A stretch of 64,000 nucleotides of DNA, taken from NCBI RefSeq assembly GCF_036417845.1, contig NC_089979.1, forward strand, positions 123,289,415 to 123,353,414, given 5' to 3'. Source of the DNA: Apteryx mantelli (lineage: Eukaryota > Chordata > Aves > Apterygiformes > Apterygidae). A program made the translations under genes and the position numbers. Shown in pieces: positions 58,101-64,000 of this stretch. Positions within the stretch are counted from its first letter, which is position 1. Each line of letters begins with the position of its first letter. Under the pieces are notes generated by a model that saw nothing but the letters and a program-made list of their open reading frames with translations, made no database searches and had not been told where the DNA came from.

Positions 58101-61100
58101 ATAGTGACTACAGCTGCCTCATTTAGTAAATTATGACAGCAGAAAACATAAGACATCCCTGTTTCCTTAACCATAAGGAAATTGGTTGCTCTCGGTGCCA
58201 TTTCTAGCTACTTTCTGCAGATATCCAAAGGAGTGGGATTTCCACCCCCCCCCCCCGCACTCCTCTGTTCACTTGTGTAATAAAGGTAACCAACTGATCA
58301 GAGGAGGCTTTGGTAAACGTTGGTGCATTTTGAGCGTGATGAGAAGAGTGATGCTTACAACTGGGAACTCGCTTGTTCATTCCCTTCTCACTGTAATTCT
58401 ACCTGAACCAGAAACTACAACAGAGGGAACAGCTAAGAAGTCACTATTCTAGGTTATTCTTCTATAGATGAAATCCACAGTGCTGTAGAATGCATGAAGG
58501 CTTGAATTCAGAGACCCACACTAATCATTTATTCAGTGAATTGCAGCATGCATTCAAGCAGTAATGTTCAGAGTCGTTCCAGGATGTACAAGAAAACAGG
58601 CTCCCTAGCTTGCAAGTGAACTGAATAGCTGCTTTCCATCTGGCTTTGTTTTGTATGTTCCTCTGTCTCTGAAGCATAGTACGGTTCTTTGCCTGCAATT
58701 CTAATGATGTCACCATCCAGTGACGCATACTCCTGACTCCAAGTGTTTGTGTTGCACGCTTACGCTTCTACTGAATCATTAGCATTTTAGTTTTCTTTAC
58801 GTATTTACTCCATTTAATAAAGGCTTTGAGTGTAGTGGGCAGTGAGTGTTCGACTGCCTTGTGTCCACATTTTCTCTTTACCCCAGACATCTCACTTTGC
58901 AGGGCCAGGCCTGTTTGTTTGAGTCTTTGAGCTCTGCTCCTGTCCAGTGGCTGTCAGGAGGCTTGAGAAGAGTGTTCCACAGTCTACAGCTAATTTACAG
59001 GTACACTTTTCTGTGTGTACATGTATTGGGAATGACTGTTGTTGTAGAAAATTGATACTACTTAAGGAGCTGTTTTAGTTTGCCACTTTCTTTTGGTAGA
59101 CCCATGAACAATAGTGAGCTTCAAAACTAAGTTCTGACACAGCCTTGCAAGTTGTCATGAGAGTATATCAAATCAACATAAAATTTGCTCACTTGATTTT
59201 ACAATGATGAGCACGAATTTACTTTTCCATTTTATTTTTTTCCTATTGAAATAGCCGAAATTTTCTTGCTGTAATCATTTCATCTTTATAACTGATGAAA
59301 TGCTGCTTGTTGATACTATCCTGCTTGTTCATCTCAAATGCTTCTTGATTCTCTAACGCTGAAGAGATTAAGTCAGAAAGCTTTTTTTTTTTTCTTCCCT
59401 CCTTCCCCTTCCCCCTCCCAAATCTAAACTTGCAACTTCTTCACCTTCTACATGTGATAAAAGCCTTCCAAACATAAGCCAGGTTTTTTTTTCGGTCAGC
59501 AGAATTAATTATGAAGTGTCAATTGTTTTGATGGGACGTTAACCTTGAAACTTAACACTTCTTATTGTAATATTCTGAAATTCTTATCACCAGTGGGGGA
59601 TATGCACTTTATTCAGTCAGTGCAGGAATAAATTGCCAAGAAATTTATTTCTGTAAAATATAAGGGTTATAGATAATATTATAATTCCTTGTTTTACAAC
59701 TACTATTTTTTAAATTATTTAATATTATGGAGTACTTCTTGGTGGTGTCCTTCCAGCTGTAACATCTTTTCAAAAAAGCAGAATTAAATGAATGCTGCAT
59801 AGTAAGCCCTATTTAGTCAGAACAGCAAGGGAAATTCTGAAATTTTTGAGTTGTGTTTAATTTGTCTCTGCTTCACCAGAGGTGCTGCTGATTGCTGGAT
59901 CTATCTCTGAAATAGTGCCAAAGGTGAGGAACAGTGAAAGGAATTGTTGTGTTTCTGTGTTCTGCAGGCAGGTAAGAGGCAGGAATACAGATAAAGGTGT
60001 CCTTCAAATAGTAGCCTGGAGTTATTCTATTCTAGTAGTGAATCTGGGTAAAACATACTAGATAACTTAATGCTGTGTTAAAGGAGTAAATTTGCATTAG
60101 AACTGCACGCTGCTTAGATTTGTTGTTGAATTCTCTGAAATGCTTCACTTTCCTTTTTCCAAGTTACAATGTTATTGCTGTATCTGTTTTCAAAGTTGGG
60201 CCACATGTTCTTGCGTTACAGGACTTGACAGAAGGCATACTTATTATCATGTTGTAAAGTAGAAGTGCAATTAAGGTGCTTCCCAGAAGTGTTATTTAAT
60301 TTTTCAGTGTCACAAAAAAAACCCCAGGTGAATAATATGTGAGGGAAAGATGTATTCAGTGGAGTAAAACTAACTTGGTGGGGGGAAGGGGACACAATGT
60401 TTGTTTGTTTAACAAGTAAATTCTACTTTAGTGACTAGTTATTTGATGACTTGATATGACCTACCTATTTGCAACTTGGGTGTGGTTTTGAGGGGTTCTA
60501 GAGAAGAATCTAATCAATGTAATTTTGTTCTTCAGTTTCCTGAAAGCAAACTAAATTTCGCATATTTTGCTCTTGTTCTGCAAAAGGTATTTTTCAATTA
60601 GTACAGTGTGTGTAAAAAAGTCTATTTAACTAATATGAGACTGTGGAAAAAGCAGTTATCAGCCTGTGCTTGTGAAAAGTTTTATATATAGCGCTACAGT
60701 ACTTGTGCCCTGGATTCTGGTAAGATGATGATTAATGCTACTGTTACATCTTCACTATTCAATGTATCAAGATTCAGACATTCCATATCACGTGGAACAG
60801 AAATCACTTTGATTTTTGGGGTGTTTCTTTGCCTTGTTTGATAACTGAAGTTCAGGTCTGCTGACTCTGCTTCATGGCTTTGTTCTATTATATTTAAGTG
60901 AAGTGGTTTTGTTCTCTAATAAGATAGTGGCTTCTTTTTATTATTACTAGAAATATATTGAGTATTTTGAATTGTTGTATCCAGGACCTGTCTTTGTTTA
61001 TAAAAGTATAAAGCTACTCCACAAACAAACAACCCCTTTTTCTTTGGGGGGGGGGGGGAGAGGAAGAGGTTAATTAGGACTGTTATCTCTAGTTTTGCTT

Positions 61101-64000
61101 GGCCTTATTTGAACATTTTTTTTCTTCTAGAAATGAGCTGCATAATTACAGTATCAAACTGGATTTTAAATGACCTGTAGTGTGTATGGGTTTCTTTGTT
61201 TTGTTTAAACTAACTGCACAAATTAACCAAGAGGGTTATGGTCACCCACAACATCCATGGCTTTTCAAACAGTTGTGGAACAAAATCTGAGTCCCTAGCA
61301 GAAGAGGAACAGACAGACAATGCTGATGACGTAAAAGAAATGTTCACCTCTTGCTTCTTTGACTTCTCATATTATATATTGTATATTTTATTTGTTTAAA
61401 CAGATGAGAACAAAAAGTGTAAGCTACTGTGCATACTGGAGATACTATCTTGTATGTATGGTTGTTGCATGTACAGACCTATGTGAGAGCTAAAAGATGT
61501 CTCTTTTTAGTCTTTTTTTGAGACAAATGAAAATCTACTTCTGTTTTCATCTTCTAAACAAAGAAATGTGAAAATAGCATGAGTAGTAAATATTCTTAAT
61601 TTTAAAATGTTTAATTGAAAGTTTAGAGAAGCTGAGCTTTAAGGCCTACATAAAAAGATAATAGCAGAGCTTTTCAATTAAGTTCAAAGTAACTTGCATC
61701 TCTCTAATATAGAGCCCAAGTTCTCTTAACTGATTTCATAGTTTATGGTTGACCAGTTTAAGTAGCAGTTCATAACTTGCCTGTGTCCACAGAAGGCAAT
61801 TCATTCATCTTGCTGCTCATCCTTTCCTTCTATGGGTGACCGCTCTGCTAAATTCTGTATTCTAGCAGAATGTTTAGTTATATTCCATTTTCTGCTCAGT
61901 AGACATAACTTTCATCTGGAATGGGTGAGAAGGAAGGAAACCAGGCAGGGAGTTGTGTTATGGTTTCTTTTATCTCTGTGAGGCCAGGAAATGAGAAGGA
62001 CTTTCATCAAGCTTCAGTTTGTAGCCAAAGTGGCACCTTGGACAGAGAAGCGATGAAAAGCACAAAACTAAACTTAATGAGCATATCAAAGTAATAAAGT
62101 GTAGCAGTGTGGGGATAAAAAGGAAATGGCCTTTGTTTAGTTGAATATGAAATTTAATGTTTTGTTGCCAAGAAAGTGAAATACTGTGTGTTTAAGCAGA
62201 TTTTTTTTTTTTAAGTGGTTTTGGCTTTAACTGCTTCCTAGCCCAACTATTAGTAAAATTGAATGTGTTGTCCCTTTTTTACTTGTCTTCAGCTTTGTGT
62301 AGCACTGCTTTCTGGCAGCATCACTTCTGTTTCCTCATTGGAGTATCAATGTACAAGTACAGCTTTATGTAATGGGAATCTTGGATCTCTGGGATTTACT
62401 GTGGGGAAGGAGAATCTTTTTACTGAATGTTACTTAAAGCAGGATGCAAAATCTTGAATTTGTGTTGATCTATTTGATGTTATTCTGGTCTGCAATTCTA
62501 TGTCAAGAATTGTGCATCAGAAATGTTTTACCTTAAGTTTATGTATAAAAGCTGAGGGTTAATTTGATTGTCTGACAGTTAGGAGTAAAGAAAAAGCAAA
62601 AGGATTTTCTATCCCAGAATTCTGGGGGGAAGCGAAGGATGATGAGGACTCTTTTTGGATGTGCATGAGGCTCCATTTTACGTATTCTTTCAGCAGAGCT
62701 TTAAAAAGTGATTTTCTGAATTGTAATATTCCCTTTTGTTTGAAACTAAGAAGCACTGCTTTTTCTTACGCTTTAGAGATATCCACAGACAACATGAAAG
62801 TTAAATGTGCTTAAATATCTTGGGGTTCATCATTTCAAATGCCATGTGTGTATATATTCTTATTGAGAAGTAAAAAATGCATACATGCTTTATACATGTG
62901 CCTGGCAGTACTTGTACTAATTACATTACTGTGCTGTACATCACCCATCAAGCCCGATATAGCTAATGGACTTTAATTTTCTCACAAATGTTCTCCTCCT
63001 CCTCTGGAGGAGAAAAGCTTCTATACATACCAAAGGCATTACAACAAAAGTTTTGAGTTTTGAGAAGTCTTAAAGTTGACATCACATGAAATTAGAATTA
63101 ATTTGCTAATGAGATTTGTAATACATACTCTGGAGTTTTAGATAAGCAGTGTTTTAAGGTTTTGTGGGTTTTTTGTTTGTTTTGTTTTTTTGAAACTCAT
63201 GCTGAAGAGTAACTAGAAAGCAAAATCATACTTCTGCTGTTTCCCAGTATAATTTGATATATTCAAAGCACATTGGCTTTTCAGGTGTTTAACTACCTAA
63301 AATCTTCAAAATAAATAATAGAATAAAAAGGATGCAAATATCTGATTTGTAGCTGTCAAAATTTTAAAGGGTATGTGTAACATGGTGAAAATTATGAATT
63401 AAAAAAAAAGGGGGGGGAGGAGAAGAGGTAGATGGACCCTCAAGTCCTAGTGTGGTCTCTTGTCCAAAGACACAACCAGCTATTCATCACTTCTTATGAT
63501 GAATATTTTTTCCTAATGTCAAGTGACAGAGGTTCCTGTTCTTAACTATGGTTACATATTCCTGCTCTAATTTACATATCCTCCACAATTTAAACCCAAT
63601 ACTTTTTGTCCGCTTGGAGTAAGATACCATTCATACATGTTTGAGGGCTGCTATGCATTCTCTAGATTTTATTACTTATACTAAACTAACAATTCTTTCG
63701 ATGTCTCTTTTGTCTAGGCTTTCTGTAATTTATTTACTTTGCTTATTTTAAAAAGAGTTTTCCTAAATCAGTATGGTATTTCAACTGAGGCTTAACTGGT
63801 AAGAAAGAGAAAAGGAGGAAGTCCTTACGTCATGTATACAATGGTTCTGTTTTCACTTTGTCATCTATTTCCATAATACCATGATACTGATTCTAATTTG
63901 GCTTATGAATCTTTTGATAACTGGCCCTCCTGTGAAATAGGGCACATCTGGCTAGGCAGCTGTCTTGTACCCTTGTAGGTGACTAGTCCTATTCATAGAC
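55130..64000 (+). other. DYNC1LI1 intron 2 (incomplete)
   Basis: At least 8.87 kb. No exon encoding the P-loop was found, so exon 3 lies beyond the right edge. Contents: homopolymers (C run at about 58246-58256, G run at about 61046-61058), T-rich tracts and an old CR1 fragment near the right end. The first ~100 bp are still CpG island. Confidence 0.65.
63490..63850 (-). repeat. Ancient CR1-type LINE 3' region
   Basis: On the plus strand the order TTTTTCCTAATGTCAAG, AATTTAAACCCAATACTTTT, GAGGGCTGCTATGCATTCTC, CTAAACTAACAATTCTTTCG, CAACTGAGGCTTAACTGG and GTCCTTACGTCATGTAT follows the reverse complement of old amniote CR1 3' UTRs. Highly diverged, so boundaries are approximate. Confidence 0.55.

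Noticed and set aside
59880-59923. Possible 44-bp exon in DYNC1LI1 intron 2 with good CACCAG acceptor and AAG/GTGAGG donor
   Set aside because: Its translation (EVLLIAGSISEIVPK) is not the expected P-loop exon and 44 bp would disrupt the downstream phase. Most likely a chance pseudo-exon.
1-64000. tRNA, rRNA, microRNA cluster, CRISPR array, prokaryotic operon, or intact endogenous retrovirus
   Set aside because: Read through on both strands without finding spaced direct repeats, tRNA-like cloverleaf boxes, ribosomal sequence, paired LTRs or gag/pol frames.

Overview
The window looks like a piece of a bird genome. It has AT-rich introns and intergenic DNA, two sharp CpG islands, a CR1 retroposon tail ending in the avian-type ATTCTGTGA repeat, and several very old amniote repeat fragments. 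Two genes can be identified from exon translations: CNOT10 and DYNC1LI1. As far as I recall they are also neighbours on human 3p22, so this is a conserved block. The species cannot be fixed from the sequence. There are no bacterial-style operons, CRISPR arrays, rRNA or tRNA genes that I can see.

Positions 1-26,500 hold the 5' part of CNOT10 on the minus strand, running right to left. Thirteen coding exons can be placed base by base. They make an uninterrupted frame of 1,598 nt, about 532 residues, roughly the first 70% of the protein. The last exons lie beyond the left edge. Every splice site is GT-AG except the donor of exon 13, which reads best as a GC donor. The promoter CpG island lies at about 26.2-27.1 kb and carries CRE, NRF1, ETS and GC-box motifs.

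Positions 27.1-54.0 kb are intergenic. I see no gene there. Recognisable content is three ancient CR1-type LINE pieces (two of them close together at 42.6-44.2 kb), a recent CR1 tail at 53.2 kb, a cluster of MITE-like fragments at 37.2-37.9 kb, an isolated GC-rich patch at 39.06-39.26 kb, and a 168/180-bp inverted duplication at 40.5 and 41.5 kb. I count 89% identity between the two arms of that duplication. It is the clearest piece of structure not explained by known features.

Positions 54.0-64.0 kb hold the start of DYNC1LI1 on the plus strand. This comprises a CpG-island promoter, exon 1 (start codon inside a YY1-type motif, poly-serine linker), exon 2, and then at least 8.8 kb of intron 2. 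The P-loop exon is outside the window.

The two genes are transcribed away from each other from separate CpG islands 28 kb apart. One encodes a CCR4-NOT mRNA-decay subunit and the other a cargo-adaptor subunit of cytoplasmic dynein-1. I know of no shared pathway and infer none. I did not find a previously undescribed biological system. The findings are mostly structural or splice-site observations that can be tested.
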